Assembly (NCBI GenBank): GCA_911728435.2
Contig: OU452209.1
Location: 15,978,869-16,042,868, forward strand
Length of the DNA: 64,000 nucleotides
Direction of reading: 5' to 3'
Origin: Apoderus coryli
Lineage: Eukaryota; Arthropoda; Insecta; Coleoptera; Attelabidae
Part shown: positions 55,701-64,000 of the stretch, piece after piece
Position numbering within the stretch: the stretch's first letter is position 1
How the letters are laid out: every line of letters starts with the position of its first letter
The notes under the pieces: generated by a model
The model's database searches: none
Seen by the model: the letters and a program-made list of their open reading frames with translations, nothing else
Told to the model about the DNA's origin: nothing
Program-made: the position numbers and the translations under genes

Positions 55701-58700
55701 TCTTCTACGCTGTTCTTCAAAAACTTGATGACCCTCGTAAATGGTACGCCTTCATCTCGGTCGGTCGTTCGCGATCTTTCGTCTATAATTCAGCAACAAT
55801 GGGCAACGCTGTCACTCCGACATATACCCAATATATAAACGAGATACAACCACCTGACCGCCGGCTGTTGCGCTTCATTCTCTCTCCTTGCGATGCTGTC
55901 TCTTTGCATCCTCATGTCTTCTACGCTGTTCTTCAAAAACTTGATGACTCTCGTAAATGGTACGCCTCCATCTCGGTCGGTCGTTCGCGATCTTTCGTTT
56001 ATAATTCAGCAACAATGGGCAACGCTGCCACTCCGGCGTATACCCAATATATGACGAGATACAACCACCTGACCGCCGGCTGTTGCGCTTCATTCTATCT
56101 CTTTTCGATGCTGTCTCTTTGCATCCTCATGTCTTCTACGCTGTTCTTCAAAAACTTGATGACTCTCGTAAATGGTACGCCTCCATCTCGGTCGGTCGTT
56201 CGCGATCTTTCGTCTATAATTCAGCAAAAATGGGCAACGCTGGGTTTTTAACACCATTTGTAGAGCCTGAGCAGCAGTGGCAACTTGTCCTATGAAGCAG
56301 GTGAAGCAACGCTTCGTCTAAGTAATTAGTAAAATGTACAGGGCATTTGACATCCTCGCCAGTGCTTGCGTCCTCTGTCACACCAATAGCGCTTATTATC
56401 ATACATTTTTTCATCTATAATTCAGCAACAATAGGCAACGCTGCATATACCCAATATACGACGAGATACAACCACTTCAAGGCCGGCTGTTTCGTTGAAC
56501 CACAACTCATCATCATCATGTGGATCAAAGAAACAGCCCGTCTGGTGAACGCATGGTATAGTACGACACAGTTAAGAATATACGCATTTAAATGGGCTAC
56601 CCATATAAAAGTGTATCATTCTTAACTGTGTCGTACTATAGTGTGAAACAAATTTCCAACATAACTTAAAGTCTTGTTACATTGTCTGTCGTATACTCTT
56701 ATTTTCCATTAAACCTGTGCTACATCTATATGAAGCATGCTTCTTATGCTGTTTTTTAAATGGCAATGTTCGTATGCTATGCTTAGTGCAATTAAACGCT
56801 GGCAACTATGTTTATATGAAGCGCAACAGCCGGCCGTCAGGTGGTTGTATCTCGTCATATATTGGGTATATGCCGGAGTGGCATCGTTACCCATTGTTGC
56901 TGAATTATAGACGAAAGATCGCGAACGACCGACCGAGATGGAGGCGTACCATTAACGAGGGTCATCAAGTTTTTGAAGAGCAGCGTATAAGACATTAGGA
57001 TCCAAAGAGACAGCATCGAAAGGAGAGGGAATGAAGCGCAACAGTCGGCCGTCAGGTGGTTGTATCTCGTCATATATTGGGTATAAGTCGGAGTGGCAGC
57101 GTTGCCCATTGTTGCTGAATTATAGACGAAAGATCGCGAACGACCGACCGAGATGGAGGCGTACCATTTACGAGAGTCATCAAGGTTTTGAAGAGCAGCA
57201 TAGAAGACATGAGGATGCAAAGAGACAGCATCGAAAAGAGAGAGAATGAAGCGCAACAGCCGGCCGTCAGGTGGTCGTATCTCGTCATATATTGGGTATA
57301 CGCCAGAGTGGCAGCGTTGCCCATTGTTGCTGAATTATAGACGAAAGATCGCGAACGACCGACCGAGATGGAGGCGTACCATTTACGAGGGTCATCAAGT
57401 TTTTGAAGAGCAGCGTATAAGACATTAGGATCCAAAGAGACAGCATCGAAAGGAGAGGGAATGAAGCGCAACAACAGGCCGTCAGGTGGTTGTATCTCGT
57501 CATATATTGGGTATACGCCAGAGTGGCAGCGTTGCCTATTGTTGCTGAATTATAGACGAAAGATCGCGAACGACCGACCGAGATGGAGGCGTACCATTAA
57601 CGAGGGTCATCAAGTTTTTGAAGAGCAGCGTATAAGACATTAGGATCCAAAGAGACAGCATCGAAAGGAGAGGGAATGAAGCGCAACAACCGGCCGTCAG
57701 GTGGTTGTATCTCGTCATATATTGGGTATAAGCCGGAGTGGCAGCGTTGCCCATTGTTGCTGAATTATAGACGAAAGATCGCGAACGACCGACCGAGATG
57801 GAGGCGTACCATTTACGAGACTCATCAAGTTTTTGAAGAGCAGCGTAGAAGACATGAGGATGCAAAGAGACAGCATCGCAAGGAGAGAGAATGAAGCGCA
57901 ACAACTGGCCGTCAGGTGGTTGTATCTCGTCATATATTGGGTATATGCCGGAGTGGCAGCGTTGCCCATTGTTGCTGAATTATAGACGAAAGATCGCGAA
58001 CGACCGACCGAGATGGAGGCGAGCCATTTACGAGTCATCAAGTTTTTGAAGAGCAGCGTAGAAGACATGAGGATGCAGAGACAGCATCGCAAGGAGAGAG
58101 AATGAAGCGCAACAGCCGGCCGTCAGGTGGTTGTATCTCGTCATATATTGGGTATATGCCGGAGTGGCAGCGTTGCCCATTGTTGCTGAATTATAGACGA
58201 AAGATCGCGAACGACCGACCGAGATGGAGGCGTACCATTTACGAGAGTCATCAAGTTTTTGAAAAGCAGCGTAGAAGACATGAGGATGCAAAGAGACAGC
58301 ATCGAAAGGAGAGATAACGCTGATTGGGTGTGTCAATTTTGTGACAAAATTTGCGGCTTGAGGATCGATCTGTTTAGCCATCTTAGAAATCCCTGAGTTG
58401 GACTAATTCATACTCGTTAGCAAGTGAATACTGATGATGAATTTTAATCTTAATCTTAATGCCTGTAGCATCCCTTGCTTTGGTTGATGATGATGACGAC
58501 GAATGTCTCTGTGTTTCATCAGGACCTTAAGGATTCTTGCTTAATTTCTCTGAGCTTCAGTGACCTATCCAAATGAATCCTTGATCTTGTCCTGCATGAT
58601 TTGGGATGAATCCTATTATTATTGGTTCATAGTTCTTAAGTAAAGAAACAAGAAACGCAGCTGCTGATTACAATAATGTTCAATAATTAAGGTCTATTTC

Positions 58701-61700
58701 GTTTTGCATTGAACAGAGTCAACTAGCCATAATGGTATGACCAATGGTAACAACATGTTGGTACGTTCCACATCAACGGCATCTCTGAATCTCACCAACA
58801 ATTTAATGAACGGTTTTGGTGGTGTTTCATCATCCACATCACCGATGTTATCAACACCAGATGATATTATTCCAGATGCGACAGCGGCCTACAAAACTTT
58901 ACCACCAAATATGCTGCAACAAGGTAAGAAAGTTCTGCATTTCCTTAGAAATGTTATACAATTATTTAACTTTAGGTAATCCAGTACTGCCGCCTTCGGC
59001 CAATGGTGGTACAGCTCCAACTACTAATTCTGTAGCGGTGTCTCGCACCAATAAAGTCGGTCCAATGCAGATCCGATGCAAATTTGGGCAATTGGGACCG
59101 AGTAAAGGCCAGTTTAATTCACCGCATGGTTTTTGTTTGGGTTTGGAGGAGGACATTATTGTGGCTGATACCAATAATCATCGTATACAGGTAGGAATGA
59201 TAATTTTTGTTGTTGTGCATTAATATAAGGGCAAGCCTTCCTGCAGGATAAGTAAGTTTTTGTTATAATTTTACCCACAAGCTGAAGTAAGTTCTGTCCA
59301 ACTCCTTCACGTGGTGCGGGGTGGAAACAGGCTGCTCCGGCCCTTGACAGGATCTTTGGATCCTTGCGGCGACCAGTGTGGTGCTGGCTAACGGAGCTCT
59401 GGCAAAAAATCCAGGGTGTCATGCGACCCGTGCCGAGGGATGAATGGTACCGTAAACAGAGCCTCCAGTACACAGGACAACATGCTGGAGCTCCTTTTAC
59501 TTCCAAAAAAAAAACAAAAATGAAGAGGAGAGGGCAGCAGAGTAGGGATTTGACTAAGATACCGTCTTGAGCCAGACCTCGGATAAAAACACTCTCGTGG
59601 GGGACGTCGTCTCGGACCATGGGAGTGAAGATAAATCAACGGGCTCAGGAAAGACCGCTGATCAGATCTCCGAAGGGGTAGGAAAACTAAACCTTCGCTG
59701 GGGCTCAGCGCAAGAAGGCGAAGAGAGCAAAACGTGCTGAGGGGACTGGCAAAAGCGAACAGGTCAGCCAGGACTGCAGTAAGGACGCCGTCGCCAGTTT
59801 ATTGCAGAGGGAAGGGGGGAAGGGACGGAAGGGCACCGGTGGTACAGATACTAGAATTGGAAAAGCTCCAAGGTTACAACTAAACTTGTAAGGGAATTCC
59901 AAAGAGAACTTAGGGCCTTGGCGGACCACAATAGGGTTAATCTAGTGTGGGTCTCAGACAAGCCTCTGAAACCCCATATACTGGCACGGAACCTGCGCTG
60001 GATTTGTCTAAAAGAACGCAAGGGAACTCCGCAAATGCTGGGTCAAAAGCGAGCACCAGAGGTATTGGGAACATATTCCCAAGTAGGAGGCTTTCCTGCA
60101 GGATATGTTGATTCTCCTAAACAGTAAGTTTTTGTTATATTTTTACCCACAAGCTGAAGTAAGTTCTGTCCAACTCCTTCACGTGGTGCGGGGTGGAAAC
60201 AGGCTGCTCGGGCCCTTGACATGATCTTAGGATCCTTGCGGGGACCAGGGTGGTGCTGGCTAACGGAGCTCTGGTAAATACCCTAAGCCAAGGTGCCGAG
60301 GGCTGAATGGTACCGTGGGGATATACGGTACCGTAAACAGAGCCTCCAGTACACAGGACAACATGCTGGAGTATTGTTTTTGCTCTACACCCGTGCAGGG
60401 GCTCCTTTTACTTCCCAAAAAAAAAACAAAAATGAAGAAGAGAGGGCGGCAGAGGAGGGATTTGACCAATATACCGTCTTGAGCCAGACCTCGGATAAAA
60501 ACACTTTCGTGGGGGACGTCGTCTCGGACCATGGGAGTGAAGATAAATCAACGGGCTCAGGAAAGACCGCTGATCAGATCTCCGAAGGGGTAGGAAAACT
60601 AAACCTTCGCTGGCGCGCAGCGCAAGAAGGCGAAGAGAGTGAAAAGTGCTGAGGGGACTGGCAAAAGCGAACAGGTCGGTCAGGACCGCAGTAAGGACGC
60701 CGTCGCCAGTTTATTGCAAAGGGAACTAAACTGGTAAGGGACTGCCAAAGAGTACTTAGGGCCTTAGGGTTAATCTAGTATGGGTCTCAGGGCACTCAGA
60801 AATAGAAGGTATTGAGAGAGCGGATTGGCTGGTTAGACAAGCCTCTGAAACCCCATATACTGGCACGGAACCTGCGCTGGGTTTGTCTAAAAGAACGGCG
60901 AGGGAACTCCGCAAATGCTGGGCCAAAAGCGAGCATTGGGAACATATTCCCAAGTTGGAGCCCCTCTCCAGACATGAAGCAAGTCTGCGAATCACACATA
61001 CAGATTGACAAATAATTTTTTGTTTAATGTCTGAATGAGCTGCGTCCAACCTGAGTCTGTCATCGAAGGGAACACCCAAAATCCTTGACAGAATACCCAC
61101 TGGCATTTGCGGTAAATCAATTCAGTTTAAATAGTTGCTGATGCACCAATCCTAAGCGTTAACGACAGTGGAAGTCATCTTTGCCTCCAGGGAATGAATA
61201 TCACTATCCCGGGGTTGTCGTCGACAAACAATATAGATTTATAGGTATCCAGAGAGTCCATTCATATATATTATGCATAGTAGAGCCCTGTATCTTAACG
61301 CACTGCCGTCGATCCGACAGGTAGGATCCAAGACGATCCCCGAACTCCATATCTCTCCAACTTCCTCACTAGTACATCATGTTGAAGGTGTTAGGGTTGC
61401 CCAAAATCAACAACAGCACCAACAACCGCAGACACAGCCTGGAATACAAAAACAACACCCAGATGACCCTGTACCCCTTGATTTGAGGGTATATAGGGGT
61501 AAAGCAGGAGATGCTTAAGGGTTCAGAATAGAATTTCTGTATTTTACATTTTGCCAGACTCTTAAACGACATGAATGTTTTCCAATGGGGTGTGAAGTTG
61601 GACAACAAAACATGTAATGATTTGTACCTGTTTTTTATAGGTTTTTGAAAAGACTGGATCGTACAAATTCCAGTTTGGAATTCCCGGTAAAGATGAGGGT

Positions 61701-62443
61701 CAATTGTGGTATCCACGGAAAGTGGCTGTTATGCGCACTACTGGTAAATATGTGGTATGTGATCGTGGCAATGAACGGTCTCGAATGCAGATTTTCACTA
61801 AGAATGGGCATTTTTTGAAGAAGATTGCAATTAGGTGAGAATATTTACGATCAGATTTACTACTCCCCATAACTCGTTTGATAAACGTCAAAGGACACTT
61901 CAATAACCTTTTTGAGGCTTCAGCAACACTTCGAGTCGCTGTTCCTTTTAATTATTTACTGAATCAAATGATTTTTGTTGGTGTAGGTACATTGATATTG
62001 TGGCTGGGTTGGCAGTGACCAGTGCCGGTGAAATAGTGGCTGTTGACAGCGTCAGTCCCACCGTTTTCATCATACATGAAGGTGGTGAATTGTCGCGTTG
62101 GTTCGATTGCAGCGATTATATGAGAGAACCATCTGATATTGCTATTCATGGTATGAATTATTATTATCAGTTTTCTTTATAGAACCGTTAGAATTTTATT
62201 TTTTGATTAGGTAAAGAGTTCTACGTGTGCGACTTCAAAGGTCACAACGTGGTGGTATTTAGCGAGGATGGACAATATTTACGTCGTATTGGCTGTGAAA
62301 ATATCACCAATTTCCCCAATGGCATCGATATATCCGATGCTGGTGATGTTTTAATTGGTGACTCACATGGGAATCGCTTCCATGTTGCTGTGTTCTCCAG
62401 GGATGGTTCTTTGATTTCAGAATTTGAGTGCCCTTACGTGAAG
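52496..62443 (+). CDS. mei-P26: TRIM-NHL protein, mei-P26-like, 11 coding exons, C-terminus beyond window
   Basis: Exons 52496-52704, 52763-52907, 52970-53518, 53580-53764, 53820-54133, 54189-54404, 58717-58923, 58976-59190, 61641-61834, 61987-62150 and 62211-62443 join in phase into 877 codons. Domains: RING (C66-C113), B-box 1 (C147-H184), B-box 2 (C207-H238), coiled coil (about 250-360), a Ser/Thr/Asn-rich linker, then NHL repeats from about residue 635 ([40 protein letters not shown]). NHL propellers bind RNA and RING confers ubiquitin-ligase potential; in Drosophila mei-P26 restrains germline stem-cell proliferation and interacts with the miRNA machinery. Brat lacks the RING and wech has a filamin domain, so mei-P26 fits best. 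The last NHL repeat is missing off the right edge. Intron 6 (4.3 kb) and intron 8 (2.4 kb) are full of LINE-derived repeats. Confidence 0.87.
52763..52907 (+). CDS. mei-P26: mei-P26 coding exon 2 (RING)
   Basis: Residues 70-118, phase 2 in, phase 0 out. Acceptor TTAATTTGTAG/TGA, donor CTAAG/GTTAGT. Completes the [21 protein letters not shown] and CPTC. Confidence 0.92.
52970..53518 (+). CDS. mei-P26: mei-P26 coding exon 3 (B-boxes, start of coiled coil)
   Basis: Residues 119-301, phase 0 on both sides. Acceptor TTAATTATTCAG/GTT, donor TACAAG/GTTAGT. Two zinc-binding B-boxes with full sets of Cys/His, then a helical region ([19 protein letters not shown]). Confidence 0.95.
53580..53764 (+). 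CDS. mei-P26: mei-P26 coding exon 4 (coiled coil)
   Basis: Phase 0 in, phase 2 out. Acceptor TGTTCAATAG/GCT, donor CTCCG/GTTAGT. Encodes [20 protein letters not shown] and further heptad-like helix ending [11 protein letters not shown]. Confidence 0.93.
53820..54133 (+). CDS. mei-P26: mei-P26 coding exon 5
   Basis: Phase 2 in, phase 1 out. Acceptor TTGCATATTTAG/GTC, donor CCAAG/GTAAGA. Encodes the end of the coiled-coil region ([12 protein letters not shown]), a [14 protein letters not shown] segment and the start of the Ser-rich linker. Confidence 0.92.
54189..54404 (+). CDS. mei-P26: mei-P26 coding exon 6 (linker)
   Basis: Phase 1 on both sides. Acceptor TTAATTTTTCAG/CAA, donor GGCG/GTAAGT. 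Encodes a linker rich in Ser, Thr, Ala and Leu ([17 protein letters not shown]). The 4.3-kb intron after it holds the LINE-derived inverted arrays. Confidence 0.9.
54600..54950 (+). pseudogene. LINE RNase H remnant in mei-P26 intron 6
   Basis: [18 protein letters not shown], stop, ADKLAKRG (about 54689-54765) is a decayed version of the WVPGHSGIxGNExAD motif that ends RNase H domains. The sequence after it ([11 protein letters not shown] in the better-preserved copy at 56244) fits the usual continuation. The segment 54755-54950 is duplicated at 56244-56440. The stop codon and lost His show it is dead. Confidence 0.72.
54950..56245 (-). repeat. Left arm of inverted LINE-derived tandem array
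   Basis: Six units of about 215 bp, arranged as three dimers of 431 bp (frames begin at 55231, 55662 and 56093). On the minus strand each unit encodes up to 72 codons beginning [20 protein letters not shown] and including [12 protein letters not shown] and [19 protein letters not shown]. That last portion resembles the C-terminal tail of LINE ORF2 proteins. The unit length is not a multiple of three, so no frame spans the array. Confidence 0.9.
56244..56440. repeat. Duplicate of the 54755-54950 flank
   Basis: Copy of the LINE segment beside the left arm, about 95% identical by eye (GTAGAGCCTGAGCAGCAGTG, TTGACATCCTCGCCAGTGCT). It marks the inner end of the left arm. Confidence 0.85.
56557..56640. 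other. 84-nt perfect stem-loop between the array arms
   Basis: 56557-56579 and 56618-56640 are exact 23-bp inverse complements (arm begins TATAGTACGACACAG) around a 38-nt loop. It lies inside mei-P26 intron 6. Size and shape fit a tiny MITE (flanking TA) or a hairpin RNA precursor; sequence alone does not decide. Confidence 0.9.
56641..56816. other. Spacer before the right array arm
   Basis: AT-rich spacer; nothing recognised. Confidence 0.4.
56817..58316 (+). repeat. Right arm of inverted LINE-derived tandem array
   Basis: Seven units starting at 56817, 57031, 57246, 57461, 57676, 57891 and 58102 (periods 214, 215, 215, 215, 215, 211), the inverse complement of the left arm. The plus-strand frame starts ATGAAGCGCAAC in every unit and its TGA overlaps the next ATG (GAATGAAG). 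Alternate units carry a TAAGACATTAGGATCC variant that shortens the frame. Confidence 0.92.
58317..58395 (+). pseudogene. LINE ORF2 terminal zinc-finger relic
   Basis: Directly after the last unit, one frame over, the sequence reads [20 protein letters not shown] then LRNP-stop: CX2C...H, the C2H2-type finger that follows the RRKER tail in several LINE ORF2 proteins. This identifies the origin of the 215-bp unit. Confidence 0.75.
58396..58716. other. End of mei-P26 intron 6
   Basis: GATGATGATTTTAATCTTAATCTTAAT at about 58433-58460 is an old LINE-type 3' tail-like microsatellite. No gene seen before the exon 7 acceptor. Confidence 0.45.
58717..58923 (+). CDS. mei-P26: mei-P26 coding exon 7 (linker)
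   Basis: Phase 1 on both sides, 207 nt, so skipping would preserve the frame. Acceptor TTGCATTGAACAG/AGT, donor ACAAG/GTAAGA. Ser/Thr/Asn-rich, ending [13 protein letters not shown]. Confidence 0.88.
58976..59190 (+). CDS. mei-P26: mei-P26 coding exon 8 (first NHL repeat)
   Basis: Phase 1 in, phase 0 out. Acceptor TAACTTTAG/GTA, donor ATACAG/GTAGGA. A short linker, then the NHL start: [19 protein letters not shown] and [13 protein letters not shown]. Confidence 0.95.
59228..60085 (+). mobile_element. Internally deleted LINE, copy 1
   Basis: In mei-P26 intron 8. Contains a GC-rich 5' region (CAACTCCTTCACGTGGTGCG), an ORF1-like start ([20 protein letters not shown], about 59704-59760) and then, after about 60 bp, the end of an RNase H domain ([10 protein letters not shown], 59927-59955). 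Everything between ORF1 and the RNase H tail is missing. Stops and frameshifts throughout. Confidence 0.75.
60090..61010 (+). mobile_element. Internally deleted LINE, copy 2
   Basis: Tandem copy of 59228-60085 (from CTTTCCTGCAGGAT). The RNase H tail is better preserved: [20 protein letters not shown] then [20 protein letters not shown]. It shares the ORF1-to-RNase H junction with copy 1, but lost the GGAAGGGGGGAAGGGACGG part and has a 40-bp insertion near 60310-60400. Confidence 0.78.
61011..61640. other. Rest of mei-P26 intron 8
   Basis: A frame at 61273-61518 has a Gln-rich stretch ([14 protein letters not shown]) but no splice signals in register with the gene; origin unknown. Otherwise nothing recognised. 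Confidence 0.45.
61641..61834 (+). CDS. mei-P26: mei-P26 coding exon 9 (NHL)
   Basis: Phase 0 in, phase 2 out. Acceptor CTGTTTTTTATAG/GTT, donor ATTAG/GTGAGA. Encodes [20 protein letters not shown] and the [16 protein letters not shown] blade. Confidence 0.95.
61987..62150 (+). CDS. mei-P26: mei-P26 coding exon 10 (NHL)
   Basis: Phase 2 in, phase 1 out. Acceptor TTGTTGGTGTAG/GTA, donor TCATG/GTATGA. Encodes [20 protein letters not shown] and [19 protein letters not shown]. Confidence 0.94.
62211..62443 (+). CDS. mei-P26: mei-P26 coding exon 11 (NHL, last one in the window)
   Basis: Phase 1 in, phase 0 out. Acceptor TTTTTTGATTAG/GTA, donor GTGAAG/GTGAGT. Encodes [20 protein letters not shown], then [20 protein letters not shown] and EFECPYVK. 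The final blade of the propeller should lie beyond 64000. Confidence 0.95.
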
Positions 62444-62899
62444 GTGAGTTTGTTTTAAATTTATTTATTTTTTTTTTCAGAGAAGAACGTGAGTTTTGAA
62501 GGCTTGCGCTTCATTGACTTAATGCTTTTAATTAATTTGGTCATTTATCTCAAATACTCAAGTTATTGGTCTATTCATCATAGCTTTTCGCTGATGGTTG
62601 GAGAATTATTTGTGGAATAGATCCCAAATTGTACGTGTAAGTTAGTGCCACCCAAATCCGTTGTATATTTCTTCAGGTATTCCTCAAAGAACACAGTTGT
62701 CTCAAAATGTTCCCATTTATTTGATCAGGTTTTCAAACCATATTTTTAGAGTACTTTTTTTTTTTCATTTTTTTATATTTTATTAATTTTTTTTATTGTC
62801 TTTTTTTTATTTTGTCTTTTTGTATTTTGTATTTTTTTTTTTTTTTAATTTTGTTTTTTTTTTAATTTTGTCTTTTTTTTTTATTTCTTTTTTTTTAAT
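62444..62899. other. mei-P26 last visible intron, T-rich part
   Basis: Unique AT-rich intron to about 62750, then about 140 bp that is almost all T (62755-62897) on the sense strand. No exon recognised. Confidence 0.6.
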
Positions 62900-64000
62900 A
62901 TGAAAGTATAACCCTCGATGGTCTTTATCATGGATATGCCTATCACAAAACTACTGGGAAATCACGCAAGGGATTTCTTGTTGTTAAAAATAATAATTCC
63001 TTCTTTTGTATAAGAAACATTAGTAGATCACATATTCCACAATCGTAAGTCTTTCAACTCTTTGAAGGAACCATCTAGAACAGAGGTTCCCTCCCCCCTG
63101 CAAGCTAAAAAAAAATACAATTGATTGTACTGTGAGTGGATCTCAAAAAGCAAAGTTGGCCAATTGAAAAAGGAACTCCATGCAACTTTACTTTTTTGAA
63201 ACAAGAAATCCCTTGCGGGATTTCCCAGTCGTGTTATCGTAGTTTTATCGAGGCTTTAAAAAATTCAAAAAAAAAAATAAAAGAATAAGAAAAAATAACA
63301 AGAAATCCCTTGCGGGATTTCCCAGCCGCTTTGTCGTAGTTTATATATGACAAAAGTCATTGAGGGTCATAAAAAATAAAATAAAAAAAAAATTTAAAAA
63401 GAAAATTCAAAAAAAAAAACAAAAAGAATAAAAAAAATACAATTTATTGCAAATTTTAATTGATTGTGCTGTGAGTGGATGTAAAAAAAGCAAAGTTGGC
63501 CAATTGAAAAAGGAACTCCATCCAACTTCTTTGAAACAAGAAATCTCTTGCGGGATTTTCCAGTCGTGTTATCGTAGTTTTATCGAGGGTTTAAAAAATT
63601 AAATAAAAAAAAAAAAAAATTTTAAAATTAAAAGAATAAGAAAAAATAACAAGAAATCCCTTGCGGGATTTCCCAGCCGCTTTGTCGTAGTTTATATATG
63701 ACAAAAGTCATTGAGGGTCATAAAAAATAAAATAAAAAAAAAATTTAAAAAGAAAATTCAAAAAAAAAAAACAAAAAGAATAAAAAAAATACAATTTATT
63801 GCAAATTTTAATTGATTGTGCTGTGAGTGGATGTAAAAAAAGCAAAGTTGGCCAATTGAAAAAGGAACTCCATCCAACTTCTTTGAAACAAGAAATCTCT
63901 TGCGGGATTTTCCAGTCGTGTTATCGTAGTTTTATCGAGGGTTTAAAAAATTAAATAAAAAAAAAAAAAAATTTTAAAATTAAAAGAATAAGAAAAAATA
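62900..64000. repeat. Hairpin/A-rich repeat family, tandem units of about 351 bp
   Basis: GAAATCCC-TTGC-GGGATTTC, an 8-bp stem with a 4-nt loop, occurs at about 63206, 63303 and 63654, and a variant (GAAATCTCTTGCGGGATTTT) at 63540 and 63892. Spacing 351-352 bp defines a tandem unit with two hairpins, AAAAGTCATTGAGGGTCATA and long A tracts. At 62900-62990 the same element is present in the opposite orientation beside the T-rich tract. Related to 32010-33066 in Dsp1. Confidence 0.85.

Noticed and set aside
61273..61518. Gln-rich open frame as an extra mei-P26 exon
   Set aside because: The junction of exons 8 and 9 (DTNNHRIQ / VFEKTG) is continuous NHL sequence, and inserting this frame would break a blade.
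52496..62443. Assignment as brat or wech
   Set aside because: Brat lacks a RING and has different NHL blade sequences; wech carries a filamin domain. The RING, two B-boxes and NHL sequence fit mei-P26 better.

Overview
The window is a stretch of an AT-rich eukaryotic, almost certainly insect, nuclear genome. Every recognisable host exon belongs to one of three conserved, intron-rich genes, each bounded by canonical GT/AG splice sites with phases that join cleanly. The host genes are: (1) exportin-5 (Ranbp21 orthologue), minus strand, 11 coding exons from the ATG at 15614 down to 2910, with the C-terminal part (about 270 aa by comparison with animal XPO5) off the left edge; (2) Dsp1/HMGB, plus strand, six coding exons from 23147 to 41911, complete, 530 aa, with a long Gln-rich N-terminus, two HMG boxes and an acidic tail; (3) a TRIM-NHL gene best matched to mei-P26, plus strand, 11 coding exons from 52496 to 62443, with RING, two B-boxes, coiled coil and most of the NHL propeller, its end off the right edge. 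Mariner copies, several LINE families, tRNA-Ala-derived elements and the Dsp1/mei-P26 forms fit an insect. I cannot name the order or species.

Layout: 1-15614, exportin-5, whose introns are filled by minisatellites sharing one core (about 95-bp, about 37-bp and higher-order units). 15615-23146, intergenic and Dsp1 5' region with a local repeat cluster and a mariner derivative. 23147-41911, Dsp1, whose 10.3-kb third coding intron holds a decayed DDE transposase, LINE fragments, a hAT-like remnant, an inverted LINE pair and a tandemly amplified RNase H fragment. 42740-47900, a satellite of about 270-bp dimeric units. 47901-52020, AT-rich intergenic. 52032-64000, mei-P26, with a large inverted tandem array of LINE C-terminal sequence in intron 6, two internally deleted LINE copies in intron 8, and a hairpin/A-rich repeat family in the last visible intron.

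How the genes relate: exportin-5 (small-RNA/tRNA export) and mei-P26 (a TRIM-NHL regulator linked to the miRNA pathway in Drosophila) both touch small-RNA biology, but they are separate transcription units and I see no sign of co-regulation. Dsp1 is a chromatin HMGB protein. No new protein system was found. The most unusual content is structural: tandem arrays made from pieces of retrotransposon ORFs, large inverted repeats inside introns, fold-back mariners, and a minisatellite whose unit mimics a 3' splice site in the sense orientation of its host gene.
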